NCBI RefSeq assembly: GCF_007747655.1
Contig: NZ_CP036274.1
Coordinates: 2,356,001 to 2,420,000, forward strand
From: Anatilimnocola aggregata
Lineage (GTDB): Bacteria; Planctomycetota; Planctomycetia; Pirellulales; Pirellulaceae
DNA: 64,000 nucleotides
Reading direction: 5' to 3'
The first letter of the stretch is position 1, and each line of letters begins with the position of its first letter. This document shows, piece after piece, positions 46,614-54,307 of the stretch. Made by a program: the position numbers and the translations under genes. A model generated the notes under the pieces. That model was not told the DNA's origin, did no database searches, and was given only the letters and a program-made list of their open reading frames with translations.

Positions 46614-46771
46614 TCTCGCCAACTGCCGCGCGGGTATCACCTGACTCAGTATCGACTGCGGGGCGTGATGAATCCATGACTCCGACATTAGTGGTTCATC
46701 ACGCCGAGGAGTTAGGCTTGGTGAATTCTCTGAAATTGGTCAGATTACTGAGAACCAAGGAGGTGTTCTCA

Positions 46772-46810
46772 TGCGTCTCCGGGCACCGCTTCGGCGAACG
46801 CCACGAACTG
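46772..46810. repeat. Second copy of a 39-base block
   Basis: This block matches 45898-45936 at 33 of 39 positions, in the same orientation, on the other side of the GNAT gene. The 379-base spacer 46614-46992 shows no other recognisable feature apart from the antitoxin ribosome-binding site. It may be a dispersed intergenic element or a remnant of duplication. Confidence 0.45.
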
Positions 46811-46992
46811 CAGTTTTCAGTCACTCGGTTTGCAGACCGCGAACGCAATGTCGGCCGAATACTACGAACGATTTGGCTTGGTGCGCTGCAGCGCTGAGGC
46901 AATCGGTCATGTGCTGAAGAGCGTGGGGATAAATCCTCGCTGGAAGCCAATCCCGACGGCTGGCTATAATTGCGGGCGGAGGATCCCTGACG

Positions 46993-47235
46993 ATGGTCGA
47001 CTTTAATAGTGTGCTTGCCAGTGCCCAGCAACTGACCGAAGAAGAGCGTGTACGGCTCATCGATGCGTTGTGCGAAACGCTGCCGGAAGAACCAGGATCT
47101 GAATTGCATCCTGAATGGAAAGAAGAGCTGGAACGCCGAGTTGCAGCGATTGAGGATGGAACCGCAACTTTGATTCCGTGGGAAACGGTGCGCGACGAAG
47201 CCCTTGAACGCTTGAAACGCTCCCATGATCGTTAA
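46993..47235 (+). CDS. Addiction-module antitoxin
   Basis: This 80-residue protein resembles the short antitoxins that pair with ParE/RelE toxins (addiction-module component family, TIGR02574-like): an N-terminal helical part with LTEEERVRLIDALCETLPEE, then an acidic stretch with HPEWKEELERRVAAIEDGTA and IPWETVRDEALERLKR. Start ATG at 46993 follows GGAGG. It overlaps the next gene by 11 bases, so toxin and antitoxin are cotranscribed and coupled. Antitoxins of this type usually repress their own operon; no operator was identified. Confidence 0.85.
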   Translation: MVDFNSVLASAQQLTEEERVRLIDALCETLPEEPGSELHPEWKEELERRVAAIEDGTATLIPWETVRDEALERLKRSHDR

Positions 47236-47515
47236 GTTCGACTCAGCCGCAAAGGCAGAATTCGACGAAACGCTCTTGTGGTACGGGCAGCAAAGTTTTG
47301 AAGCTGCACTCAGGTTTTCGGCGGAGATTGATGCCGCGATTCGGAAAATAGCCGACGAACCAAAGCGATTCTCCAGAACACTCGCAAAGTGTCAACGCTG
47401 CGAACTGATTCGATTCCCATACAGCGTTATCTTTTTCGCCATTGCTGGAAAGATTCGCATCGTTGCGATCGCTCACCACAAGCGGCGGCCAGGATACTGG
47501 CGTCGCCGCGTCTAA
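47225..47515 (+). CDS. ParE/RelE-superfamily toxin
   Basis: The 96-residue protein has the compact toxin fold: VKFDSAAKAEFDETLLWYGQ, RFSAEIDAAIRKIADEPKRF and IRFPYSVIFFAIAGKIRIVAIAHHKRRPGYWRRR, with the typical C-terminal His-Lys/Arg end. By family, it either inhibits gyrase (ParE) or cleaves mRNA at the ribosome (RelE); the sequence does not decide. It overlaps the antitoxin gene by 11 bases. It ends 15 bases before the convergent DAHP synthase gene. Confidence 0.86.
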   Translation: MIVKFDSAAKAEFDETLLWYGQQSFEAALRFSAEIDAAIRKIADEPKRFSRTLAKCQRCELIRFPYSVIFFAIAGKIRIVAIAHHKRRPGYWRRRV

Positions 47516-47530
47516 ATTCATATTGATCTT

Positions 47531-48544
47531 CTACAGCGTCTTTCCCAGTGCCGTCGCCACCGTCCGGCAGCGAGACATGGTCTCGTCGAACTGTTTGAAG
47601 TTCAGCGATTGGTAGCCATCGCTGAGCGCCCGTTCGGGATCGGGGTGTACTTCGAGAATCAGTCCATCCGCACCGGCGGCGATGGAAGCGACCGCCATGT
47701 CGGGCACCAGATAGGTGTGGCCAGTTCCGTGGCTGGGGTCGACCACGACGGGCAAGTGCGTCTTGTGATGCAGGTACGGGACCGAAGCCAGCGGCAACGT
47801 GAACCGCGTATGTGCTTCGAAGGTGCGAATGCCGCGCTCGCAGAGCATTACGTTCGGATTGCCTTCGTTGAGGATGTATTCGGCGGCCAGGAGGAACTCT
47901 TCCATTGTGGCCGAGGGACCGCGCTTGAGAAGCACCGGCTTGTTGGCCTTGCCCACTGCTTCGAGCAGGCGGTAGTTCTGCATGTTGCGAGCGCCGATTT
48001 GCAGCACGTCGGCATACGAGGCCACCAGCGGCACTTCTTCGGTCGACATGATCTCGGTCACAATCGCCAGCCCGGTTTGCTCGCGAGCTAGGGCCAGCAA
48101 CTTCAACCCTTCTTCTTTCATCCCTTGAAAGGCATACGGACTGGTTCGCGGCTTGTAGGCACCACCGCGGAGCGAAGTGGCACCGGCCGCTTTCACGGCA
48201 TGGGCACAGGCGAGAATCTGCTCTTTGCTCTCGACCGAACAAGGGCCGGCCATAATGCCGATCGAACCGGCACCCACCTTCAAGTTCAGCGCGCGAATTT
48301 GAGTGGAGTCTTTCTTCACTTCGCGGCTGGCCACTTTGTAAGGAGCCAGAATCGGCATCACCGACTCGACACCTGGTCCGCTGGCGAGAGCCTCTTTCAT
48401 TTCGGTTCGCTTTTCGCCGATGGCCGCAATCACGGTTCGTTCGGTGCCGGTGATGGGGTGGGCTTTCAGGCCAAAGGATTCGACCCGTTCAATCATGTGT
48501 TTGATTTGCTCGGGGGTGGCCCCTTGTTCCATGACAATGATCAT
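47531..48544 (-). CDS. aroF: 3-deoxy-7-phosphoheptulonate (DAHP) synthase, class I beta
   Basis: This is the first enzyme of the shikimate pathway, joining PEP and erythrose-4-phosphate. It opens [19 protein letters not shown], a ferredoxin-like regulatory domain common in this subtype, then the TIM barrel with [59 protein letters not shown] and [19 protein letters not shown]. All catalytic residues are present. I start at 48544, with GGAG about 9 bases upstream, giving 337 residues. The frame is open for 46 more codons to an ATG at 48682, also with GGAG, but those codons have markedly lower third-position GC. A leader peptide and intrinsic terminator lie upstream. Confidence 0.93.
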   Translation of the reverse strand: MIIVMEQGATPEQIKHMIERVESFGLKAHPITGTERTVIAAIGEKRTEMKEALASGPGVESVMPILAPYKVASREVKKDSTQIRALNLKVGAGSIGIMAGPCSVESKEQILACAHAVKAAGATSLRGGAYKPRTSPYAFQGMKEEGLKLLALAREQTGLAIVTEIMSTEEVPLVASYADVLQIGARNMQNYRLLEAVGKANKPVLLKRGPSATMEEFLLAAEYILNEGNPNVMLCERGIRTFEAHTRFTLPLASVPYLHHKTHLPVVVDPSHGTGHTYLVPDMAVASIAAGADGLILEVHPDPERALSDGYQSLNFKQFDETMSRCRTVATALGKTL

Positions 48545-48752
48545 CGAAAACAGCTCCGGCAGAGAGGGAATGTGGTAGTCAATCGCTGCAGCCAAAGGTT
48601 GCAGTTGTTGGTGAATCGATTCCAAGGTGACACGAATTTCGCTACGGCGATTTTCTCGCGGGCGAGCAACAATAGCAGTCATGGCGACAGACTCCGGATG
48701 GTCGAAGGCATTCCCCTCACAGACTCAACCGGAAAATATCGCCCTAGCCAAC

Positions 48753-48791
48753 AAAAAAGCCCCGAGCGACCGGCTGGTCCCTCGGGGCTTT
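48753..48791 (-). terminator. Intrinsic terminator in the DAHP synthase leader (attenuator)
   Basis: On the minus strand a perfect 11-bp stem (48781-48791 with 48756-48766) continues past a C/C mismatch into four more pairs (GACC/GGTC) with a GGCT loop, and is followed by six T residues (48758-48753). It lies after the aromatic leader frame and before the DAHP synthase gene, and no other gene ends here on this strand. It is a textbook Rho-independent terminator placed as an attenuator. Confidence 0.9.
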
Positions 48792-48818
48792 GAGATGGTT
48801 TTGCTACTGAACGAGCTT

Positions 48819-48902
48819 TTACGCAGTCTCCGCGGCCCCGGGGATGAACCCGGTAAAATAAAACCGCCAATATCCGCGCACGAACTTGTTCATAAGCGGC
48901 AT
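48819..48902 (-). CDS. Aromatic leader peptide of DAHP synthase
   Basis: This 27-codon frame starts at ATG 48902, 6 bases after GAGG, or three codons later at 48893. It contains the cluster GYWRFYF and in all 7 aromatic residues over about 13 codons (Phe, Tyr, Trp). It ends 28 bases before the terminator stem that precedes the DAHP synthase gene. The segment CCCCGGGGC (48843-48835), inside codons 20-23, can pair with the 5' arm of the terminator over 9 bp with one bulge. A ribosome stalled at the aromatic codons would leave this segment free and prevent termination; one that reaches the stop codon would cover it. This is the layout of the classic phe and trp leaders. The codons and hairpin are seen directly; the regulation is inferred. 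Confidence 0.8.
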   Translation of the reverse strand: MPLMNKFVRGYWRFYFTGFIPGAAETA

Positions 48903-48928
48903 TATCGTCCTCGGATTCCGCTTTTCAA
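48901..48928 (-). promoter_or_regulatory. Possible promoter of the leader-DAHP synthase transcript
   Basis: On the minus strand, TTGAAA (48928-48923) and GATAAT (48906-48901) are 16 bases apart. Transcription would begin near 48893, so the leader peptide would be leaderless, starting at the second ATG. If the first ATG is used instead, another promoter further upstream is needed. Tentative. Confidence 0.4.
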
Positions 48929-49140
48929 GAGTGAGACGGAAATTTTCTCGGAAGAAAGCCGTTTTTTGAATCGCTGCGGTGAAGGAACGTGCTGGTTTCG
49001 CGATTGGGTCACGAAAGTGATCTGCCGTCCGCAAAGTGGACTTCACAAGATATGATAAGAGGCTGAGGCGGAGGGAACCACGCTCGTACGAGCTCCAGTT
49101 GGTGCGGTGCGGGCAGCTTGCAGGGAGAGGTTAGTCAGCA

Positions 49141-50538
49141 ATGACGCAGTACGATGTCGATGTGCTGGTAATTGGCACGGGTCCCGGCGGTGAAGGGGCG
49201 GCCATGCAGGCAGTCAAGCAAGGCCTGCGGACTGCTGTCGTCGAACGCTTTCATCGCGTAGGGGGCGGCTGCACGCACTGGGGAACGATTCCCAGCAAGG
49301 CGCTGCGATTTGCGATTTTTCAGTTGCTCGAGGTGAACAGCAATCGCCTGCTGCGCGATGCGGGTTACAACCTCGAGCTGACGTTTCCGCAACTGCGCCG
49401 CTCTGCGGAAAATGTCATTCAGTTGCAAGAAGACATGCGCCGCGGATTTTACGACAAGAACGATGCCCGCCTGATTCACGGCGAAGCCAAGTTCATCGAT
49501 CCACACACGGTCGAAATCAGCGATGCCCGCGGGCTCGTCGAAAAGATCACTGCCGCGCATGTCGTCCTGGCCGTGGGTGCCCGGCCGTATCGGCCACCAG
49601 ATATCGATTTCAAGCATCCGCGCATCTTCGATAGCGATACCATTCTCAACCTGCCAGCCACACCCAAGACCATTACCGTGTATGGCGCGGGAGTGGTGGG
49701 CTGCGAGTATGCGTCGATGTTTCGCAACCTCGGTTGCAAGATCAACCTGGTCAACACGCGGCAGCAGTTGCTGGAGTTTCTCGACGATGAAATCTGCGAC
49801 GCGCTCAGTTATCATCTGCGCGAAACGGGCGTGCTGATTCGCCACGGCGAAGCTTACGAGAAGGTCGAAGGACTGAGCGACGGCGTGGTGCTGCATCTTA
49901 AGAGTGGCAAAAAGCTGAAGACCGATATCCTGCTCTGGGCCAACGGCCGCACGGGCAACACCGACCGACTGGGGCTCGAAAGTGTCGGGCTCAAGGCCGA
50001 CTCGCGCGGGCAACTGGCCGTCGACGAGTCGTACCGCACCTCGACTCCCAACATCTACGCGGTCGGCGACGTCACCGGTTATCCGGCTCTCGCGAGCGCA
50101 GCCTATATGCAAGGGCGCGCGGCGGTGCTGCACATCAACGGCGACGAATGCGCCAGCCTATTAGCGAAAGACATTCCCACGGGCATTTACACTAGCCCGG
50201 AAATCAGCTCGATCGGCAAGAGCGAGCGAGAACTAACGACCGAAGGAGTGCCTTACGAAGTGGGGCATGCCCAGTTCAAGAGCCTGGCCCGCGCCCAGAT
50301 CACGGGTCGCCGCGTCGGCATGCTCAAGCTGCTGTTTCATCGCGAAACGCTGCAAGTCCTCGGTGTCCATTGCTTCGGTGTGAATGCAGCCGAAATTATT
50401 CACATCGGCCAGGCGATCATGATGCAGCCCCCGCCCCACAACACGCTGATGTATTTCATTAACACCACGTTCAACTATCCCACGATGGCCGAAGCGTACC
50501 GCGTGGCTGCGCTGAATGGCTACAACCGGCTGTTCTAA
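49141..50538 (+). CDS. sthA: Soluble pyridine nucleotide transhydrogenase (Si-specific NAD(P)+ transhydrogenase)
   Basis: This flavoprotein moves hydride between NADPH and NAD+, mostly to dispose of excess NADPH. It is built like dihydrolipoamide dehydrogenase: FAD motif [15 protein letters not shown], second dinucleotide site [15 protein letters not shown], and [20 protein letters not shown]. The redox disulfide is absent, since the N-terminal motif is [16 protein letters not shown] with only one Cys, which is typical of SthA. The C-terminal interface has [18 protein letters not shown]. Length 465 matches E. coli SthA. GGAGAGG precedes the ATG. It is divergent from the DAHP synthase leader region. 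Confidence 0.94.
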   Translation: MTQYDVDVLVIGTGPGGEGAAMQAVKQGLRTAVVERFHRVGGGCTHWGTIPSKALRFAIFQLLEVNSNRLLRDAGYNLELTFPQLRRSAENVIQLQEDMRRGFYDKNDARLIHGEAKFIDPHTVEISDARGLVEKITAAHVVLAVGARPYRPPDIDFKHPRIFDSDTILNLPATPKTITVYGAGVVGCEYASMFRNLGCKINLVNTRQQLLEFLDDEICDALSYHLRETGVLIRHGEAYEKVEGLSDGVVLHLKSGKKLKTDILLWANGRTGNTDRLGLESVGLKADSRGQLAVDESYRTSTPNIYAVGDVTGYPALASAAYMQGRAAVLHINGDECASLLAKDIPTGIYTSPEISSIGKSERELTTEGVPYEVGHAQFKSLARAQITGRRVGMLKLLFHRETLQVLGVHCFGVNAAEIIHIGQAIMMQPPPHNTLMYFINTTFNYPTMAEAYRVAALNGYNRLF

Positions 50539-50572
50539 AGGCAGAAGGCAGAATGAAAGGAAGTCGCTTCAG

Positions 50573-51139
50573 TCACTCGATTTCCTTGAGCGACTCCTCG
50601 GCTTTCTTTTGTTCGGCGGCGATTGCGTCACGCCCGCGAATTTCGCTGCCGGCGAGGACGGCAAACTGGTGCTCGTCTTCGATCTTGTTGGACCGTGCAT
50701 GTCCGCCGTCGAGTCGGTGATAGGTGCCGCTGCCCGACTCCGCCGCGTACCACAACGATCCCTCAGCATTGCGGTTCAGCAGTTCGCTGATCTGGACATT
50801 CGTGAAGGGCGTCTTCTTCTTGTAGTAGATCTGGATGACTCGCTTGGTGGTCGGAGACACTTCCACGAGCAAGCGAATTTCAGGGCTGTGCTGAAAGTGG
50901 AGACTTTCGATACCCGAGGCGAACGTTACTGTCTTGGTCGGCTGTCCGTACTTGTCGATGATTTCGTCTCGACTGGCACCCAGCCGGAACACGCTTAGTC
51001 TGGGCTTCACCGCTTCGATCGCCTGCGGTACCTCCGCGCCCTGATCCCTTTGCTGAGCCAACGACACACTGCCGAAATCCGTGGCAAGAGTGACGAACAG
51101 GACGAAGGCAACCGCCGCGTGCAGGTGCTTCATGGTCAT
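50573..51139 (-). CDS. Exported hypothetical protein
   Basis: The 188-residue protein has a signal peptide (MTMKHLHAAVAFVLFVTLATDFGS) and a beta-rich mature part. The segment VFRLGASRDEIIDKYGQPTK resembles the SmpA/OmlA-type module (a G-x-x-x-x-E/D-I...G-x-P pattern seen in outer-membrane lipoproteins), but no lipobox is present. The second half is acidic with a helical end. Start at ATG 51139 is supported by an extended minus-10 promoter some 65 bases upstream. It converges with sthA. Function unknown. Confidence 0.65.
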   Translation of the reverse strand: MTMKHLHAAVAFVLFVTLATDFGSVSLAQQRDQGAEVPQAIEAVKPRLSVFRLGASRDEIIDKYGQPTKTVTFASGIESLHFQHSPEIRLLVEVSPTTKRVIQIYYKKKTPFTNVQISELLNRNAEGSLWYAAESGSGTYHRLDGGHARSNKIEDEHQFAVLAGSEIRGRDAIAAEQKKAEESLKEIE

Positions 51140-51208
51140 GGGACACAGTACTTTTTTATGAGGATCGACACTGTGGCCGGCTGGATTCTTGACGGCACAC
51201 CTCGGCCT

Positions 51209-51217
51209 ATTATAGCA
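51209..51217 (-). promoter_or_regulatory. Extended minus-10 promoter for the exported protein
   Basis: TGCTATAAT on the minus strand is a consensus extended minus-10 element, about 65 bases before the start codon. No good minus-35 was seen at the usual distance. The rest of the 51140-51466 spacer has nothing else besides the tRNA promoter. Confidence 0.6.
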
Positions 51218-51441
51218 ACGCCAAACCGCAAAAGGGGGGTGTTGAATTAAGGCGCCCATAGTTGAACAGTGGTGTGCGTTTCTCTCGGGTTTGGCTGGGG
51301 GTGAGTGTTTAATTAAGGGACGCGATGTTGGACGTTTAGGTTGAAATTGGTGGCGTTTTTTCGCGGTCCGGTCGGCAAATACCGAAGCCGCTGGCCGAAC
51401 CTCACTCGGCGAAATCGCCTCTACACCCCTAGAAAGCCGTG

Positions 51442-51450
51442 TGCTATATT
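51442..51450 (+). promoter_or_regulatory. Possible promoter of tRNA-Ala
   Basis: TGTGCTATATT contains an extended minus-10 of the form TGnTATATT (51442-51450), and the tRNA begins 17 bases after it, a usual distance for a short tRNA leader. No clear minus-35. Confidence 0.5.
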
Positions 51451-51466
51451 TCAGGTTGTCCGTCGA

Positions 51467-51539
51467 GGGCGTGTAGCTCAGTTGGGAGAGCGCTGCGTTC
51501 GCAATGCAGAGGTCGTGGGTTCAACTCCCATCACGTCCA
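51467..51539 (+). tRNA. tRNA-Ala (anticodon CGC)
   Basis: The 73-base sequence folds as a full cloverleaf. The acceptor GGGCGTG pairs with CACGTCC with one G-U, the D arm is GCTC/GAGC, the anticodon stem is CTGCG/TGCAG around loop TTCGCAA giving anticodon CGC (codon GCG), and the T arm has GTGGG/CCCAT with TTCAACT. The discriminator is A and no CCA is encoded. It reads alanine. It stands alone between an exported protein gene and a membrane protein gene; no integrase or attachment site is next to it. Confidence 0.95.
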
Positions 51540-51577
51540 CTATTTCGAAGTCTTGTTCGCGACAGGTTTGGTTGCGA

Positions 51578-51603
51578 GAGAAGCCTTTTCTGGTTGGCTT
51601 CTC
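51578..51603 (+). terminator. Hairpin downstream of tRNA-Ala
   Basis: GAGAAGCC and GGCTTCTC form a perfect 8-bp stem with a 10-base loop, about 40 bases past the tRNA. No T-run follows, so its role as terminator is uncertain. Confidence 0.45.
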
Positions 51604-51746
51604 AACTACCCTGGGCAATCTTGTCTGGGGCTTAGTGTTAGAAGTTGTCGCCCACGATGAACGCCTTCGTGCGCGGCGGGGTGATAGTGCTTGCTTCGCG
51701 CTGCCGAGTTGAAGAATAATGGCCTCTTGCCACTCAGAGGCTGCCC

Positions 51747-52397
51747 ATGACCGATCCAGTCCGTTCTCGTCCGTGGTATCGTTTGCAGTTCAACCTGGGG
51801 ACATTGCTGTGGCTGATGCTGGTCATCGGGATGGCGATCGCCTGGTGGAACGACCGGCAGCGCTTCGAAGTCCGTTTGCAAAAGTTGGAACAGACATACG
51901 CTCCTGCCGCGCAATCGTTGTGGGGTGCAGCAGACATTCTCGGCGCGCCCGATGATCCGACCGGGACCGCTGGCAAATCGTGGTGCCCGCTGGGTTCCAA
52001 CGGAGCAGATTGGGTAGAGGTCGGTTTCAACCGCGCTGTGGCAGCATCCACCATCGATCTGTACGAGACTTACGCCGTGGGCTGTGTTAAGGAAGTGCTG
52101 GTGGTCGACCGTGCGGGTAACGAAACGAGCATCTGGAAAGGAACCGACCCCACCCCAGCTGCGGCGCGAACCGGACTGTTCCGAGTGCCGGTGCCGAAAT
52201 CGCTTCCAGCGGTCCAGCGAGTGAAGATCCACGTCGATAGCGTCGGCAAGTCACCCTGGCCCTGTCTCGACGCGGTGGGCCTGACAAGCGCAACTGGCAA
52301 AACCGTTTGGGCTACCTCGTCCGCGTGCAGCAGTGTCTACGGCAACAGCAGTCTGACTGCCTCCAGTCAGCAAAGTAAGTGGCAGGGGTTTTGGTGA
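51747..52397 (+). CDS. Membrane-anchored hypothetical protein
   Basis: The protein of 216 residues begins with a single membrane helix after a short charged lead (QFNLGTLLWLMLVIGMAIAW), a form frequent in planctomycetes. The outer part, from about residue 60 to the end, looks like a beta-sandwich carbohydrate- or ligand-binding domain (ADWVEVGFNRAVAASTIDLYE, then VKIHVDSVGKSPWPCLDAVG). No catalytic motif. It is followed after 37 bases by a cyclase-family lipoprotein gene with its own strong ribosome-binding site. Function unknown. Confidence 0.7.
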   Translation: MTDPVRSRPWYRLQFNLGTLLWLMLVIGMAIAWWNDRQRFEVRLQKLEQTYAPAAQSLWGAADILGAPDDPTGTAGKSWCPLGSNGADWVEVGFNRAVAASTIDLYETYAVGCVKEVLVVDRAGNETSIWKGTDPTPAAARTGLFRVPVPKSLPAVQRVKIHVDSVGKSPWPCLDAVGLTSATGKTVWATSSACSSVYGNSSLTASSQQSKWQGFW

Positions 52398-52434
52398 GGT
52401 TGATTCCAACAGGCAGGGTGAAGAGGAGCCAGTC

Positions 52435-53334
52435 GTGCATCGCGAGAATCCACAACTTTGGAATCGCCAATTCTGGCTCGCAGCCCTGTTGGCGGGCTGT
52501 AGTACTTCGGCCGAACTGACAGTGGGGCCGACGACCGCGATTGGAACGCAATCAACCGAAGCAGTTGCGGGCAACGCGAAGAGTGCGCAAGGTGACAGCA
52601 CGAACCAATCTCCGCTCGAAGGTAAGCTCGTTGACCTGAGTTATGCGTTCGATGCCGACACAATCTACTGGCCAACCGAACAGGGGTTTCGCTTCGAAAA
52701 AGGGAACAACGGCGTCACTTCCAAAGGCTATTACTACGCCGCCAATCGATTCACGACTGCCGAACATGGTGGAACTCATCTCGACGCGCCGATTCACTTC
52801 GCTGCTGACCACGACACAGCCGAGCAAATCGATTTGCAGCGTTTGCTTGGCGAAGCGGCCGTTGTTGATGTGACGGAGCAGTGTCGAGCCAATCCGGACT
52901 ATCTCATTGGAGTCGCCGATTTGCGCGACTGGGAAGTACGGCACAACCGCCAGTTCGACCAGGTCATCGTGCTGCTGCGCACGGGGTGGAGCAAGCATTG
53001 GCCAGACCGATTGAAGTACCTGGGTACCGCAGCCTTTGGGCCGGAGGCTGTCTCGCAGTTGCATTTTCCCGGGCTTGCGCCCGAAGCGGCCAAGTGGCTC
53101 GTGGAGCACCGGCAGATCAAGGCGATTGGCATCGACACCGCGAGCATCGATTATGGCCAATCGAGTCAGTTCGAGTCTCACGTAATCTTATGCGGGCACG
53201 ATGTGCCCATATTCGAAAACGTGATGAATCTCGATCAGCTGCCGGCGGAGAAGTCGCTGGTGATTGCACTGCCCATGAAAATTGCCGGGGGAAGTGGCGG
53301 TCCGCTGCGAATGATCGCCATCGTGCGTGAATGA
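52435..53334 (+). CDS. Cyclase-family (kynurenine formamidase-like) lipoprotein
   Basis: The enzyme fold is the cyclase/kynurenine formamidase family, metal-dependent hydrolases. LVDLSYAFDADTIYWPTE and the signature EHGGTHLDAPIHF (metal-binding His and Asp) are clear, and ADLRDWEVRHN, VLLRTGWSKHW and GIDTASIDYGQ complete it. A signal with AALLAGCST gives a lipobox Cys near residue 22, so it is attached to a membrane, which is unusual for this family. Start is GTG at 52435 after AGAGGAG. Substrates can be N-formylkynurenine, isatin or others; not assignable. Confidence 0.86.
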   Translation: MHRENPQLWNRQFWLAALLAGCSTSAELTVGPTTAIGTQSTEAVAGNAKSAQGDSTNQSPLEGKLVDLSYAFDADTIYWPTEQGFRFEKGNNGVTSKGYYYAANRFTTAEHGGTHLDAPIHFAADHDTAEQIDLQRLLGEAAVVDVTEQCRANPDYLIGVADLRDWEVRHNRQFDQVIVLLRTGWSKHWPDRLKYLGTAAFGPEAVSQLHFPGLAPEAAKWLVEHRQIKAIGIDTASIDYGQSSQFESHVILCGHDVPIFENVMNLDQLPAEKSLVIALPMKIAGGSGGPLRMIAIVRE

Positions 53335-53555
53335 AGAACGAGACAAGCTGTTGAGACTGGTCGGCAATTGCCCGCACGATCGCTACCTTCACTAGAGTTT
53401 GCCAGCCCCGGAGTGAATCGCCGGCTACCGCCAAGTGAATCTTTCGCTCGGGCGTGATGCGAGGCCCCTCGCTTGGGCGAAAAGACTTATTGCCGCAGTG
53501 CCAGCGCTTTTGGCGGTTCAGATGTTCAGGCGCAGCAATTGATAGCGAACTCTTC

Positions 53556-53581
53556 AGAGCCGATTTTTAGAGCCGATTTTT
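53556..53581. repeat. Tandem 13-base repeat upstream of the CheX-like gene
   Basis: AGAGCCGATTTTT occurs twice in perfect tandem (53556-53568 and 53569-53581), and a third partial copy (AGAGG) overlaps the ribosome-binding region of the gene at 53597. The rest of the 53335-53596 spacer has a GCGAGG/CCTCGC palindrome at 53459-53472. Confidence 0.7.
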
Positions 53582-53596
53582 AGAGGCAGGCCGCCC

Positions 53597-54121
53597 ATGG
53601 CGATGATTGCTGAAGCAGAAGTCCCGCTGGAAATGGCCGATCCGCATCTGGTCCGCGCGCTGCGTGGTTCGGTCGAGAGTGCCCTGATGATGTGTGGTAC
53701 GCAGGCCCGCTGTGTGGGCGTGTCGATTGTCCCGGGACGTGAAGTGGGCAAGATCACCGGCCTGATCGGTGTGCATGGACGCGTATCAGGCTTCATCACT
53801 GTGAACCTGGCCGAGCGCGTTGCCATTCGCGCGGTCGAAGGTCTGCTGCAAGATCGCTTTGGTCAGTTGACGGCACAGGTGGTCGATGGTGCTGGGGAAA
53901 TCACGAACCTGATCGTCGGCGGCATCAAGTCTTCGCTGGCAGGCACACCTTGGAGTTTCTCGCACATTACGATTCCCTCGGTGATCGTCGGTACGGGCTA
54001 TCAAATTGCTTATGCCCGCGGCCTGGAATTCGTCTGCGTCACCTTCGAACATGCCGACGAGCAATCGTTGGTGCTCGACGACCGGTTGCTGCAGGTCAGC
54101 ATCTCGCTGCTGCGGTTGTAG
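53597..54121 (+). CDS. CheX-like chemotaxis phosphatase-family protein
   Basis: The protein of 174 residues resembles CheX, which dephosphorylates CheY-P. The fold shows VTGFITVN-like beta strands (GRVSGFITVNLAERVAIRAV), then the characteristic active-site helix QVVDGAGEITNLIVGGIKSSL with the ExxN motif (E101, N104), and SFSHITIPSVIVGTGYQIAY. Length is near the usual 155-175. The gene has GAGG upstream and stands alone, without other che genes in the window, so it may act on a lone response regulator. Confidence 0.8.
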   Translation: MAMIAEAEVPLEMADPHLVRALRGSVESALMMCGTQARCVGVSIVPGREVGKITGLIGVHGRVSGFITVNLAERVAIRAVEGLLQDRFGQLTAQVVDGAGEITNLIVGGIKSSLAGTPWSFSHITIPSVIVGTGYQIAYARGLEFVCVTFEHADEQSLVLDDRLLQVSISLLRL

Positions 54122-54307
54122 GATCGAACGCCTGCCAAAGAATGCCAGCATCGCCAGCTATTTTTCGCGGTTGATCTTTCGCCACTCTGGCGGTTTTGCT
54201 ACATCACCGACCGCCTTGCAGGTTTCCAGATCTGCAGGGCCAGATTGTGTTCGTTTTGAGCCTGCCGGTTCTCAGCAAAATACTCATCACCCGCTGAAAG
54301 TCGTTCG

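Noticed and set aside
48545-48682. N-terminal extension of DAHP synthase to an ATG at 48682
   Set aside because: The 46 codons have low third-position GC and do not resemble the family, whereas the ATG at 48544 begins the conserved domain and has its own GGAG. Kept as an alternative start.
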